Shown one piece after another: positions 52,034-60,078 of a stretch of DNA of 64,000 nucleotides. The notes under the pieces were generated by a model. The model had not been told where the DNA came from and ran no database searches. It was given only the letters and a program-made list of their open reading frames with translations. The stretch lies in contig JAWUVO010000087.1 in the NCBI GenBank assembly GCA_034112325.1, positions 1 to 64,000 on the forward strand, read 5' to 3'. Both the position numbers and the translations under genes were made by a program. This DNA comes from Bermanella sp034112325 (GTDB lineage Bacteria; Pseudomonadota; Gammaproteobacteria; Pseudomonadales; Oceanobacteraceae). Each line of letters starts with the position of its first letter. The first letter of the stretch is position 1.

Positions 52034-52654
52034 TTAATCTAAGGTCAACTCGCGATCACTCACCTTCAAAAACTCTAACTTAAGTTCGTCATATTCATGA
52101 ACTGCTGGAAACTGTGGGAACTCATTAATCACATTCTGTGGTGATTTAAATAAGATACCGGCATCTGCCTCTGCCAACATAGTAGTGTCATTATATGAGT
52201 CACCGGCCGCGATGCAGCGGAAGTTCAAACCATGAAAAGCTTTTATACATTGACGCTTAGGGTCAACTTGGCGAAGCTTATAATCAGTAATGTAGCCTTC
52301 CTCACTCACTTCTAATTTGTGACAAAGAAGTGTCGGAAAACCAAGCTGAGCCATTAATGGCTTTGCAAACTCGTAAAATGTATCTGACAAAATAACAACC
52401 TGAAAGCGCTCACGCAGCCAGTCGATAAACTCAACTGCACCATCAAGAGGTTTTAAAGTTGCAATAACCTCTTGAATGTCTTCAAGCTTTAAGTTGTTTT
52501 CCTTTAATATGCGTAAACGCTGCTTCATTAAAACATTGTAATCCGGAATATCTCTGGTGGTAGCTTTTAACTCTTCGATACCCGTTTTGTTGGCAAACTC
52601 AATCCAAATTTCTGGGATTAATACTCCCTCAAGGTCAAGACACGCTAATTCCAC
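52034..52654 (-). CDS. thrH: Phosphoserine phosphatase / homoserine phosphotransferase ThrH
   Basis: A HAD-family enzyme that dephosphorylates phosphoserine and can transfer phosphate to homoserine, bypassing classical serine and threonine steps. I chose GTG 52654 (206 residues) because GGAG lies 7 bases upstream and the product VELACLDLEGVLIPEIW then matches Pseudomonas ThrH from residue 1; a longer frame reaches 52717. The HAD motifs are DLEGV near 7-11, LSDTFYEF near 108, and AGDSYNDTTM near 150. Confidence 0.94.
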   Translation of the reverse strand: MELACLDLEGVLIPEIWIEFANKTGIEELKATTRDIPDYNVLMKQRLRILKENNLKLEDIQEVIATLKPLDGAVEFIDWLRERFQVVILSDTFYEFAKPLMAQLGFPTLLCHKLEVSEEGYITDYKLRQVDPKRQCIKAFHGLNFRCIAAGDSYNDTTMLAEADAGILFKSPQNVINEFPQFPAVHEYDELKLEFLKVSDRELTLD

Positions 52655-52833
52655 AATCAACTCCGGTAATAGATAAATATTGCGCGCTACTTTATCTTTT
52701 AATAGCTTTATATTCAATGCGAATAAAGCTCTTTCTTATGAGCGCTGGCTATTAATCTATGCATAACAATTATTATAGATAAGCTAAAATCTCTGCTATT
52801 GTGCGATTAATTAAAAAAGCATGGAAAGTAAAA

Positions 52834-53565
52834 ATGTCTTATACAGATGTAAATATAGAGGAACTTGATCAAGAATTAAGCAAGTTGCAGCCTAAGCAAA
52901 TTGTAAAGGCAGCATTGGAAAAATTTGAAAACATAGCCATTTCATTTAGCGGCGCTGAAGACGTTGTTCTTATTGATCTAGCATTAAAATTTAACAAACA
53001 AGTGAGTGTATTTAGCCTTGATACTGGCCGACTGCATGCCGAAACTTATGAGTTTATAGAAAAGGTAAGAAAGCATTACGGTATTAATATCGAGCTTATT
53101 TCCCCGAATGCTCCAGAGCTAGAAGCTTTTGTGAAGGATAAAGGTTTGTTTAGCTTTTATGATGACGGGCATAGCGAGTGCTGTGCAATACGTAAAATCA
53201 ATCCTCTTAAACGTAAACTTAAAGAGTACGATGCTTGGATTACGGGCCAAAGAAAAGATCAAAGCCCAGGAACAAGAGATGCAATACCTACTTTTCAAAA
53301 AGATACTTTTCAGGGGTTGAGTGGCGATTTATATAAATTTAACCCTCTTGCGAACTGGTCTTCTGAGGATGTTTGGAATTACATTAAAATGTTTGATGTA
53401 CCTTATAACGATCTACACACAAAGGGCTTCACAAGTATTGGCTGCCAGCCATGCACGCGCGCAATACTGCCAAATCAACATGAACGCGAGGGTCGTTGGT
53501 GGTGGGAGAATGAAGGTGGAAAAGAATGCGGATTACACGGTTCAAATTTGATCGCTAAAAAGTAA
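52834..53565 (+). CDS. cysH: Adenylyl-sulfate (APS) reductase, assimilatory
   Basis: Reduces APS to sulfite using thioredoxin. I chose ATG 52834 (243 residues), with GGAAAG five bases upstream. The SFSGAEDVVL P-loop is near 37-46. Cysteine pairs C116/C117 and C204/C207 are the [4Fe-4S] ligands that mark APS reductases (as in Pseudomonas) rather than PAPS reductases without a cluster. The catalytic C232 lies in KECGLHG. It converges with cysB and supplies sulfite to the CysI at 60079. Confidence 0.95.
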   Translation: MSYTDVNIEELDQELSKLQPKQIVKAALEKFENIAISFSGAEDVVLIDLALKFNKQVSVFSLDTGRLHAETYEFIEKVRKHYGINIELISPNAPELEAFVKDKGLFSFYDDGHSECCAIRKINPLKRKLKEYDAWITGQRKDQSPGTRDAIPTFQKDTFQGLSGDLYKFNPLANWSSEDVWNYIKMFDVPYNDLHTKGFTSIGCQPCTRAILPNQHEREGRWWWENEGGKECGLHGSNLIAKK

Positions 53566-53570
53566 TACTA

Positions 53571-53600
53571 GATTACGCTAGGCACTTGCCTAGCGTAATC
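53571..53600. terminator. Long hairpin between cysH and cysB
   Basis: GATTACGCTAGGCA (53571-53584) pairs perfectly with TGCCTAGCGTAATC (53587-53600): a 14-bp stem with a minimal loop. Only a short TTTAT follows on the plus strand, so termination is plausible but not typical. Confidence 0.55.
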
Positions 53601-53626
53601 TTTATAATTACTTGATCTGACAGATC

Positions 53627-54601
53627 CTACTTGTGAGGCAGCTCGATATTGCTAAACATTTCCTCAAGTTCCGACTTACTATGGCATTGCGCAGCCTTTT
53701 CAATGGTCGCCTTAGTAAGATGCGGCGCAAATCGAGCAATAAAATCATACATAAACCCACGCAAGAATGTGCCCTTCCTAAACCCTATTTTAGTAATACT
53801 GTCATCAAACAAGTGACTTGCATCAATAGCGACTAAATCGCTGTCTTTATCGGGGTCGATCGACATCGTTGCGACTATACCCACGCCTAATCCAAGCCTT
53901 ACATATGTTTTTATTACATCAGCATCAGCCGCAGTAAATACAACCCTAGGTGTTAACCCTTTGTTTTTGAATGCCTCATCTAAGCGAGAGCGTCCAGTAA
54001 AGCCAAATACATAGGTAACCAATGGAAAGGTAGCAACCTCTTCAAGGGTTGGTTGAGACCTTTGCGCTAAGGGGTGTGACTTAGGTACTAAGATACTTCT
54101 ATTCCATCGATAGCAGGGCATCATAATTAGGTCGTTGTAATGATCCATGGCTTCCGTGGCAATAGCAAAATCTACCGTGCCGTTAGCCGCCATTTCTGCT
54201 ATTTGGGTGGGAGTCCCCTGATGCATATGAAGAGCGACGTCTGGAAATTGGCCGATAAAGTCTTGAATAATACTTGGTAGAGCATATCTGGCTTGCGTAT
54301 GAGTGGTCGCCAAAGATAAATTACCCTTATTTTCATTACTAAATTCTTGTGCAACCTGCTTTATGCTCTCAACTTTTCTTAATATTTCACCTGAAACTTT
54401 GAGGATAGCCTCTCCAGCTGGCGTTACACGGGTAAGATGCTTGCCACTTCGAGCGAATATTTCCACCCCAAGTTCGTCTTCCAGAAGACGAATCTGTTTG
54501 CTGATACCGGGCTGAGAGGTATACAGGACCTGAGCTGTTGCTGAAACGTTAAGGTCGTGATGCGCCACTTCCCATATGTAACGCAGTTGCTGTAGCTTCA
54601 T
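53627..54601 (-). CDS. cysB: LysR-type regulator CysB
   Basis: The activator of sulfur assimilation genes, sensing N-acetylserine. The 324-residue product begins MKLQQLRYIWEVAHHDLNVS and has the winged HTH ending QPGISKQIRLLEDELGVEIFARSGK (seen as TSQPGISKQIRLLE near 29-42), then the ligand domain with TTHTQARYALP near 99-109 and QGTPTQIAEMA near 128, the sulfate/N-acetylserine pocket motifs of CysB. It converges with cysH and is divergent from the TauE-like exporter gene. It probably controls cysH and cysI. Confidence 0.95.
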   Translation of the reverse strand: MKLQQLRYIWEVAHHDLNVSATAQVLYTSQPGISKQIRLLEDELGVEIFARSGKHLTRVTPAGEAILKVSGEILRKVESIKQVAQEFSNENKGNLSLATTHTQARYALPSIIQDFIGQFPDVALHMHQGTPTQIAEMAANGTVDFAIATEAMDHYNDLIMMPCYRWNRSILVPKSHPLAQRSQPTLEEVATFPLVTYVFGFTGRSRLDEAFKNKGLTPRVVFTAADADVIKTYVRLGLGVGIVATMSIDPDKDSDLVAIDASHLFDDSITKIGFRKGTFLRGFMYDFIARFAPHLTKATIEKAAQCHSKSELEEMFSNIELPHK

Positions 54602-54741
54602 AAGCCCTCCAGGCCTAGCCGAACCTTGTTAAAAAGGTTATAAAAATAGAATTAAATATTCTTTTCCAGAATAGTAGTAAACAGATAAATTTACCAGCCT
54701 AACCATTCTCTCATCTTACGTTATAAGCATAGACTATATTC

Positions 54742-55527
54742 ATGGAATTTTTCATATATGCAATTTCGGGAGCTTTTGTCGGCATCGTTGTCGGCTTAAC
54801 CGGAATTGGCGGCGGCTCTTTAATGACGCCGCTTTTACTATTATTTGGTATCCCACCGCACATTGCAGTGGGTACAGACCTTCTTTACGCCGCAATTACC
54901 AAGGCAAGCGGCGTAGTCTCGCATCAAAAGCGTGGCACCATAAACTGGTCGATTGTATCTGTCATGGCTTTGGGCAGTATTCCTAGTGCCATAGTAACCG
55001 GTATTCTATTAAGCTACTTTTTCGTAGACTATAAAGAATACACGGGTGTTATTACTACGGCACTGGGTGTGATGCTGGTTTTAACAGCCTCTTTACTTAT
55101 ATTTAGAAAGAAAATCCAGTTGTACTCTAATCGTCAGGCCGATCTATCCTCAAAAAGCTGGATGCAATCCAATAAAACAGCGATCACCCTAGTCATGGGT
55201 GTTATTCTTGGCTTTTTGGTTACCTTGTCATCTGTAGGCGCTGGCGCCATTGGCACAGCAATCTTGTTAGTGCTCTACCCTAAATTAAAATCTATGAATA
55301 TTGTCGGTACCGATATCGCTCATGCGGTCCCCCTCACACTTATAGCGGGACTTGTTCATCTTGGGCTTGGGAACGTAGACTACAGCTTGTTATTGGCCCT
55401 ATTGGTAGGCTCTATCCCTGCAGTCCACCTAGGCACTAAAATAGGCACTAAAATTCCAGAAGATATTTTAAGGCATGCTCTTGCTTTAATCCTGCTAACT
55501 TTAGGGGTCAAATACATCTTTTTCTAA
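54742..55527 (+). CDS. TauE/SafE family sulfite/organosulfonate exporter
   Basis: A 261-residue polytopic inner-membrane protein with about eight helices. The family motif GLTGIGGGSLMTPLLLLFGIPPHIAVGTDLL is spread over about 19-49 (visible pieces GIGGGSLMTPLL and AVGTDLLYAA), repeated in the second half as LVTLSSVGAGAIGTAIL near 159 and NIVGTDIAHAVPL near 186. Divergence from cysB suggests export of sulfite or a related anion under CysB control; that is inference from position. Confidence 0.85.
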   Translation: MEFFIYAISGAFVGIVVGLTGIGGGSLMTPLLLLFGIPPHIAVGTDLLYAAITKASGVVSHQKRGTINWSIVSVMALGSIPSAIVTGILLSYFFVDYKEYTGVITTALGVMLVLTASLLIFRKKIQLYSNRQADLSSKSWMQSNKTAITLVMGVILGFLVTLSSVGAGAIGTAILLVLYPKLKSMNIVGTDIAHAVPLTLIAGLVHLGLGNVDYSLLLALLVGSIPAVHLGTKIGTKIPEDILRHALALILLTLGVKYIFF

Positions 55528-55571
55528 ATCGTTTAGCCATGTACCAGCAAACTATTTATTTTGCAGCACCA

Positions 55572-55610
55572 AAGCCTTAATGTTGCGATCTTTAAAGATC
55601 ATTAAGGCTT
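55572..55610. repeat. 11-bp inverted repeat with nested palindrome at the tauE/usp junction
   Basis: AAGCCTTAATG (55572-55582) pairs with CATTAAGGCTT (55600-55610). Within the loop, GATCTTTAAAGATC (55587-55600) is itself a perfect palindrome. It overlaps the last codons of the universal stress gene. It probably ends both convergent transcripts, although no T-run follows. Confidence 0.6.
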
Positions 55611-56080
55611 ACCATTGGTATCATATATATGGGTATGTTTGATAACTGAAGTACCTTAGTAACGACAGATCCCATTAGCCCTCCATTATAAGCATGCTGA
55701 CCATGACTTCCTAAAACCACTATGTCACTAGACCGCAACTTGGCCTGCTCAATGATTCTCTCAGCCGGCGAACCTACTTCAACTATAACTTCAGATAAAT
55801 TAATTAGATTTAAATAGTCAGCATAATCAGAATTTAATGTATCTAAAACCTGCATCCTTATTCTATCTACTACCTGCGGTAGACCCTTATTACGCAAATG
55901 CTTTCTTTCTTTTTCAGGCATATAGGTATTTATAATTGACTCTGCAAACACCCCCATGGGCTCAATCACGTGCAATACATCTACTTTAGCCCCTGTGGTT
56001 TGTGCAAGTATCGCTACCTGTTTCATAATATAGGGCCCGTAAAGCCCCAGATCTGTGGCATACAAAATTCGTTTTATCAT
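55592..56080 (-). CDS. Universal stress protein, UspA family
   Basis: A 162-residue single-domain Usp protein. It starts IKRILYATDLG, has DVLHVIEP near 34, and the ATP-binding loop GSHGQHAYNGGLMGSVVTKVL (G-2x-G-9x-GS pattern, about 128-148), so it probably binds ATP. Such proteins respond to starvation and oxidative stress; the specific role is unknown. It has its own upstream region divergent from the small HTH gene. Confidence 0.9.
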   Translation of the reverse strand: MIKRILYATDLGLYGPYIMKQVAILAQTTGAKVDVLHVIEPMGVFAESIINTYMPEKERKHLRNKGLPQVVDRIRMQVLDTLNSDYADYLNLINLSEVIVEVGSPAERIIEQAKLRSSDIVVLGSHGQHAYNGGLMGSVVTKVLQLSNIPIYMIPMVSLNDL

Positions 56081-56168
56081 GGCTACTGCATTCCGCCAAA
56101 TGAACTTTAAGCATAGCAGCTGAAATTTATGTCTATACTAAATTTATATATTTGATGAGGAGGTACCA

Positions 56169-56348
56169 ATGAGCGATAAAATGTTAAGCCTGTCAGAGGC
56201 TTGTGAAGTGCTAGGAGTGTCGGAGACGACCTTAAAAAGGCAAGCGAGAGAACATCTTGTTAAAAGTGTTAAGACGGGAGATTCCTTTCAGTTTCCAGAG
56301 CCTGACCTTCTGAAGTACAAAGAAATTAATGATCGATTTAAGAAATGA
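56169..56348 (+). CDS. Small helix-turn-helix DNA-binding protein (59 residues)
   Basis: A short gene read directly from the sequence. ATG 56169 is preceded five bases upstream by a very strong ribosome site, GAGGAGG (56157-56163), and it is followed by its own terminator. The product begins MSDKMLSLSEACEVLGVSE and continues TTLKRQAREHLVKSV, a helix-turn-helix of the excisionase/MerR-like HTH_17 type (LSLSEACEVLGVSETTLKR core), then FQFPEPDLLKYKEI. In this family the residues after the HTH form the beta wing. It may regulate the neighbouring aro gene or the usp gene, but no target is shown. Confidence 0.8.
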   Translation: MSDKMLSLSEACEVLGVSETTLKRQAREHLVKSVKTGDSFQFPEPDLLKYKEINDRFKK

Positions 56349-56354
56349 CAACTA

Positions 56355-56388
56355 ATGGCTTGCTTTAGCAGGCCTTTTTACATTTTTT
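56355..56388 (+). terminator. Terminator after the small HTH gene
   Basis: GGCTTGC (56357-56363) pairs with GCAGGCC (56368-56374, one G-T pair) around TTTA, followed by two T-runs. Confidence 0.8.
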
Positions 56389-56481
56389 TAACCATTCGCC
56401 GCAAGTATCCCTTTAAAAGCCCCCGCTAAGTGCACTATGATAGGTGTTTACTATTGTCATTGGTTTGGGAATAAAAACACC

Positions 56482-57549
56482 ATGTCAGATAAGCGCGTTG
56501 AAGACTTAAATATTGTTAGTACACAGGCACTTATAACGCCTGAGCAAATAAAAGCTGAACTACCAATCACGGACAAAGCAGTAAATACTGTGGAGACTGG
56601 TCGTGAAATAATTCGAAATATCTTAGATAGAAAGGATCACCGCTTATTTATGGTGATTGGTCCCTGCTCTATTCACGATGTAAAAGCGGCGAAAGAATAT
56701 GCCAATAGACTTTTAGCCCTTGCAGAAGAAGTAAGCGACACTATTGTTTTAGTGATGCGCGTTTACTTTGAAAAGCCTCGTACCACCGTGGGCTGGAAGG
56801 GTTTAATTAATGACCCTTACTTAAACGATACATTCAAAATTGAAGACGGCCTAAAAATTAGCCGTCAATTACTTATCGACCTTTCTGAAATGGGATTACC
56901 GCTTTCTACTGAAGCTTTAGACCCAATATCACCTCAATACCTACAAGACCTAATTAGCTGGTCAGCTATTGGAGCTCGCACAACTGAAAGCCAGACTCAC
57001 CGTGAGATGGCCAGTGGCCTTTCATCTTCTGTAGGCTTTAAAAACGGTACTGATGGCAGCCTAACAGTAGCAATTAACGCTTTACAGTCAGTTGCTAACC
57101 CTCACCGCTTTTTGGGTATAAATGGCGACGGACAGGTTTCTGTTGTTAAGACAAAAGGAAACCCATACGGCCATGTTGTACTTCGTGGTGGTGGTGGCAA
57201 ACCAAATTATGACTCGGTTAGCGTAGCCTTATGTGAGCAAGAGATTGAAAAGTCAGGCATACCTAATAATATTATGGTTGATTGCAGTCACGCCAACTCA
57301 AATAAAGATCCCGCTCTTCAGCCTTTGGTAATGGATAACGTAGCCAACCAAATTCTTGAGGGCAATCGATCTATCATCGGCTTGATGGTTGAATCTCACC
57401 TTAAGTTTGGCGCTCAGAGCATTCCTGCTAATTTGGATGACCTTGTTTACGGCCAATCTGTGACAGACGGTTGTATTTCTTGGGAGCAAACAGAAGTCGC
57501 TGTGCGCAGCATGAGAGACAAACTTAAAGATATTCTGCCAAAACGTTAA
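56482..57549 (+). CDS. 3-deoxy-7-phosphoheptulonate (DAHP) synthase, AroF/G/H type
   Basis: The first step of the shikimate pathway, condensing PEP and erythrose 4-phosphate. I chose ATG 56482 (355 residues), which matches the normal family N-terminus; an in-frame ATG at 56437 adds 15 unmatched residues. Conserved blocks are VIGPCSIHD near 62, MRVYFEKPRTTVGWKG near 97, SWSAIGARTTESQTHREMASG (seen as GARTTESQTHRE near 175), GFKNGTDG near 199 and MVDCSHANSNKD near 272. It is class I-alpha; which aromatic amino acid inhibits it cannot be told from here. Confidence 0.94.
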   Translation: MSDKRVEDLNIVSTQALITPEQIKAELPITDKAVNTVETGREIIRNILDRKDHRLFMVIGPCSIHDVKAAKEYANRLLALAEEVSDTIVLVMRVYFEKPRTTVGWKGLINDPYLNDTFKIEDGLKISRQLLIDLSEMGLPLSTEALDPISPQYLQDLISWSAIGARTTESQTHREMASGLSSSVGFKNGTDGSLTVAINALQSVANPHRFLGINGDGQVSVVKTKGNPYGHVVLRGGGGKPNYDSVSVALCEQEIEKSGIPNNIMVDCSHANSNKDPALQPLVMDNVANQILEGNRSIIGLMVESHLKFGAQSIPANLDDLVYGQSVTDGCISWEQTEVAVRSMRDKLKDILPKR

Positions 57550-57550
57550 A

Positions 57551-57586
57551 AAAAGAAGGGTTGCTAAGGCAACCCTTTTTTATTTT
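57551..57586 (+). terminator. Terminator after the DAHP synthase gene
   Basis: GGGTTGC (57558-57564) pairs with GCAACCC (57569-57575) around TAAG, followed by a T-run; A-rich sequence precedes the stem. Confidence 0.9.
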
Positions 57587-57587
57587 G

Positions 57588-57596
57588 TGATAGAAT
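57588..57596 (+). promoter_or_regulatory. Extended -10 promoter for purEK
   Basis: TG-A-TAGAAT with TAGAAT at 57591-57596, directly after the DAHP synthase terminator; the -35 position falls in the terminator stem. The 13-mer GTGATAGAATCCC is shared with the rapA promoter. Confidence 0.5.
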
Positions 57597-57626
57597 CCCG
57601 CCTTTCAAAAATACTGAGTATATAAA

Positions 57627-58121
57627 ATGACCCAGGCAAAAGTCGGCATTATCATGGGCTCCACTTCAGATTGGAGCACAATGGCAAAAGCAGAAGAAGT
57701 TTTAATCAAACTTGGTGTGCCTTACGAAGTTAAGGTTGTATCTGCCCACCGCACTCCTGACTTGCTATTCGAATATGCTGAAACTGCTGCTGATCGGGGT
57801 CTGCAAGTAATTATTGGTGGTGCTGGTGGTGCTGCTCACTTGCCAGGTATGATCGCTTCTAAGCCTCACGTTCCTGTTTTTGGTGTACCAGTTCAAAGTA
57901 AAGCCTTAAACGGCATTGACTCATTACTTTCAATTGCGCAAATGCCAGCGGGTATTGCGGTTGGTACTCTGGCTATCGGCCCGGCAGGCGCATCCAACGC
58001 AGGATTGCTTGCTGCTCAGGTTGTAGCTTTGCAGGATGAAGATGTGAGAGCTAAATTAATAGCATTCAGAGCCGCGCAAACTGAAAAAGTATTATCAATC
58101 CCTGATCCAAGAGATGCATAA
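57627..58121 (+). CDS. purE: 5-(carboxyamino)imidazole ribonucleotide mutase
   Basis: Converts N5-CAIR to CAIR in purine synthesis. The 164-residue class I PurE has GIIMGSTSDW near 8-17, the catalytic VVSAHRTPD near 37-45 and IIGGAGGAAHLPGM near 62-75, and GVPVQSKALNGIDSLLSI near 86-103. The stop is followed immediately by the purK start, so the two are translated together. Confidence 0.97.
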   Translation: MTQAKVGIIMGSTSDWSTMAKAEEVLIKLGVPYEVKVVSAHRTPDLLFEYAETAADRGLQVIIGGAGGAAHLPGMIASKPHVPVFGVPVQSKALNGIDSLLSIAQMPAGIAVGTLAIGPAGASNAGLLAAQVVALQDEDVRAKLIAFRAAQTEKVLSIPDPRDA

Positions 58122-59225
58122 ATGACAACAAAACGTGTTGGTGTAATTGGTTCAGGCCAGCTTGGCCGAATGATGGCCTTGGCCGGAACTCCTTTGGATG
58201 TTGAGTTTGTCTTCTATGATGAAGCATTGAATTCTCCTAGCTCTTATTTGGGTAAAACCATTCAGCCAAGCGGAGTAAATTCTCTAGAAGGATTTTTAGC
58301 ATGTGTTGATGTAATTACCTACGAAAGCGAAAACACCGATGCCGATCTTGTTTCAGCAATTAGTAAGGTTAAGCCTGTCTTCCCTGGCGAGAACTCCTTA
58401 AGAAAAAGTCAGCATCGATTAGTCGAAAAAGCTAATTTTCGCGACCTAGGCATTCAAACCGCCGACTTTTTAAGAGTTGCATCAAAGCAAGACCTAATTA
58501 CGGCTACTGAGAAACTTGGTTTTCCTGTCGTATTAAAAACCACAACCAGGGGTTACGACGGTAAAGGACAGGCTGTTGTCAAATCAGCCGCTGATATTGA
58601 TGGCGCTTGGGAAATTCTTCAGGGCAATGAGCTTATCGCAGAAGCCTTTGTTAATTTTTCTCGCGAACTGAGTGTGATTGCGGTCCGTGATATAAAAGGC
58701 AATACCAAGGTTTATCCACTGGCAGAAAATGATCACAGTGAAGGAATACTTCGAGTGTCTCGTGTCCCAGTGGCCAATTTAAGCCATGAAAAACAACTTC
58801 AAGCAAAAACCTACATTACCACCCTGCTTGATAGTCTTGATCATGTAGGGGTGCTAACCCTTGAGCTGTTTGATACTGACAATGGATTGATAGCCAACGA
58901 AATGGCTCCGCGTGTACATAATTCAGGACACTGGACCATAGAGGGTACTCCTTGTAGTCAGTTTGAAAATCACGTGAGAGCAATCTGCGGCATGCCATTA
59001 GGCTGCACCGATGCGAGATCTGACTTTTCAGCCATGATTAACATAATAGGCAAACACGGTAACCGTGAAACGGTATTAGCAATGCCTAATGCTTTTCTTC
59101 ACACCTATAGTAAGTCTGAACGCATGAACCGTAAGATTGGCCATATCAACTTAATTGCTGATAGCGCAATTGAGCTTGAAGAGTCTATTCAGGCTCTAGA
59201 TTCATTTATTAATGAGTGCGGTTAG
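58122..59225 (+). CDS. purK: N5-carboxyaminoimidazole ribonucleotide synthase
   Basis: ATP-grasp enzyme that carboxylates AIR with bicarbonate to give the PurE substrate. The 367-residue product has GSGQLGRMMALAG near 10-22, the ATP-grasp segment VVLKTTTRGYDGKGQ near 136-150 and NEMAPRVHNSGHWTIEG near 257-273. Length is normal. A terminator follows 22 bases later. Confidence 0.96.
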   Translation: MTTKRVGVIGSGQLGRMMALAGTPLDVEFVFYDEALNSPSSYLGKTIQPSGVNSLEGFLACVDVITYESENTDADLVSAISKVKPVFPGENSLRKSQHRLVEKANFRDLGIQTADFLRVASKQDLITATEKLGFPVVLKTTTRGYDGKGQAVVKSAADIDGAWEILQGNELIAEAFVNFSRELSVIAVRDIKGNTKVYPLAENDHSEGILRVSRVPVANLSHEKQLQAKTYITTLLDSLDHVGVLTLELFDTDNGLIANEMAPRVHNSGHWTIEGTPCSQFENHVRAICGMPLGCTDARSDFSAMINIIGKHGNRETVLAMPNAFLHTYSKSERMNRKIGHINLIADSAIELEESIQALDSFINECG

Positions 59226-59240
59226 GTTTGAAAGCAGAAA

Positions 59241-59268
59241 CAAAAAAAGCCCTTACGGGCTTTTTTTG
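59241..59268. terminator. Bidirectional terminator between purK and nfuA
   Basis: AAAAAAAGCCC (59242-59252), TTAC loop, GGGCTTTTTTT (59257-59267); suits both convergent genes. Confidence 0.88.
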
Positions 59269-59283
59269 GGGTTAAAATTCACA

Positions 59284-59862
59284 TTACATGTATGCATTTT
59301 CACCCTGAGTATGATCTGTCACATCTCTTACAGCCGATAACTGCGGCAGCTTGCTTAGCAGCGTCTTTTCAATACCTTCTTTCAAGGTAACATCTACAGC
59401 ACTACAACCTTGACAACCACCACCAAACTCAAGGATAGCTACCATGTCATCAGTTACCTTAACCAATTTAACCTCGCCGCCATGTGAAGCTAGGCCGGGG
59501 TTGATTTCGTTGTAAAGGATATAGGTAATTTGATCATCTAGCGGGCTATCGTTGTTTACTTTTGGCATTTTAGCGTTAGGCGCTTTGATGGTTAGTTGGC
59601 CACCCATTTTATCTTTGGCAAAATCAATTTTAGCGTCTTCCATGTAGAGAATACTTTGCCTGTCTAAATAAACTCTTAAATCATCCTTGTCTAAAACCTC
59701 ATCATTTTCGTTAATTTCATCAGGACGACAGTAAGCAAGACAGGTCTCAGCATAAGGAGTGCCTGGCTGAGTAATAAAAACCCTAACAGACATACCAGCT
59801 GTATTTTGTTTGGCTAAAAGTTCAACCAAGTAGTCTTTTGCTGAATCTGTAATATTAAGCAT
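59284..59862 (-). CDS. nfuA: Fe-S biogenesis scaffold/carrier NfuA
   Basis: Carries [4Fe-4S] clusters to target enzymes, important under oxidative stress and iron limitation. The 192-residue product has a degenerate A-type N-terminal domain (about 1-95, with C41 and C45 present) and a C-terminal Nfu domain with INPGLASHGGEV near 120-131 and the cluster-binding CXXC C150/C153 in GGGCQGCS. Clients encoded in this window include CysH, CysI and the ETF-quinone oxidoreductase. It is divergent from cysI across 216 bases. Confidence 0.95.
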   Translation of the reverse strand: MLNITDSAKDYLVELLAKQNTAGMSVRVFITQPGTPYAETCLAYCRPDEINENDEVLDKDDLRVYLDRQSILYMEDAKIDFAKDKMGGQLTIKAPNAKMPKVNNDSPLDDQITYILYNEINPGLASHGGEVKLVKVTDDMVAILEFGGGCQGCSAVDVTLKEGIEKTLLSKLPQLSAVRDVTDHTQGENAYM

Positions 59863-60035
59863 GGGATAATTCCAGTAAATTTGAGTTCATTTTACTGTGT
59901 TTGAGGGTAAATTCCAATCCCTACTTCTTTACTCGGGTATAGGTGGGTTTTTTGTGCTCTTTATTCTAAATACCGATAAGGGATATAAGAAATAAATCAT
60001 TTTATCAATAAGCAACTTTTGTTATTCTATGCGCT

Positions 60036-60041
60036 TATAAT
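60036..60041 (+). promoter_or_regulatory. Likely -10 element for cysI
   Basis: An exact TATAAT sits 38 bases upstream of the cysI start, with no acceptable -35 at 16-18 bases. A poor -35 with a perfect -10 fits activator-dependent transcription, for which CysB is the obvious candidate. Confidence 0.4.
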
Positions 60042-60078
60042 ATAGCTGCACGCCCCTTGGGCTTTGATGAGATAAACT

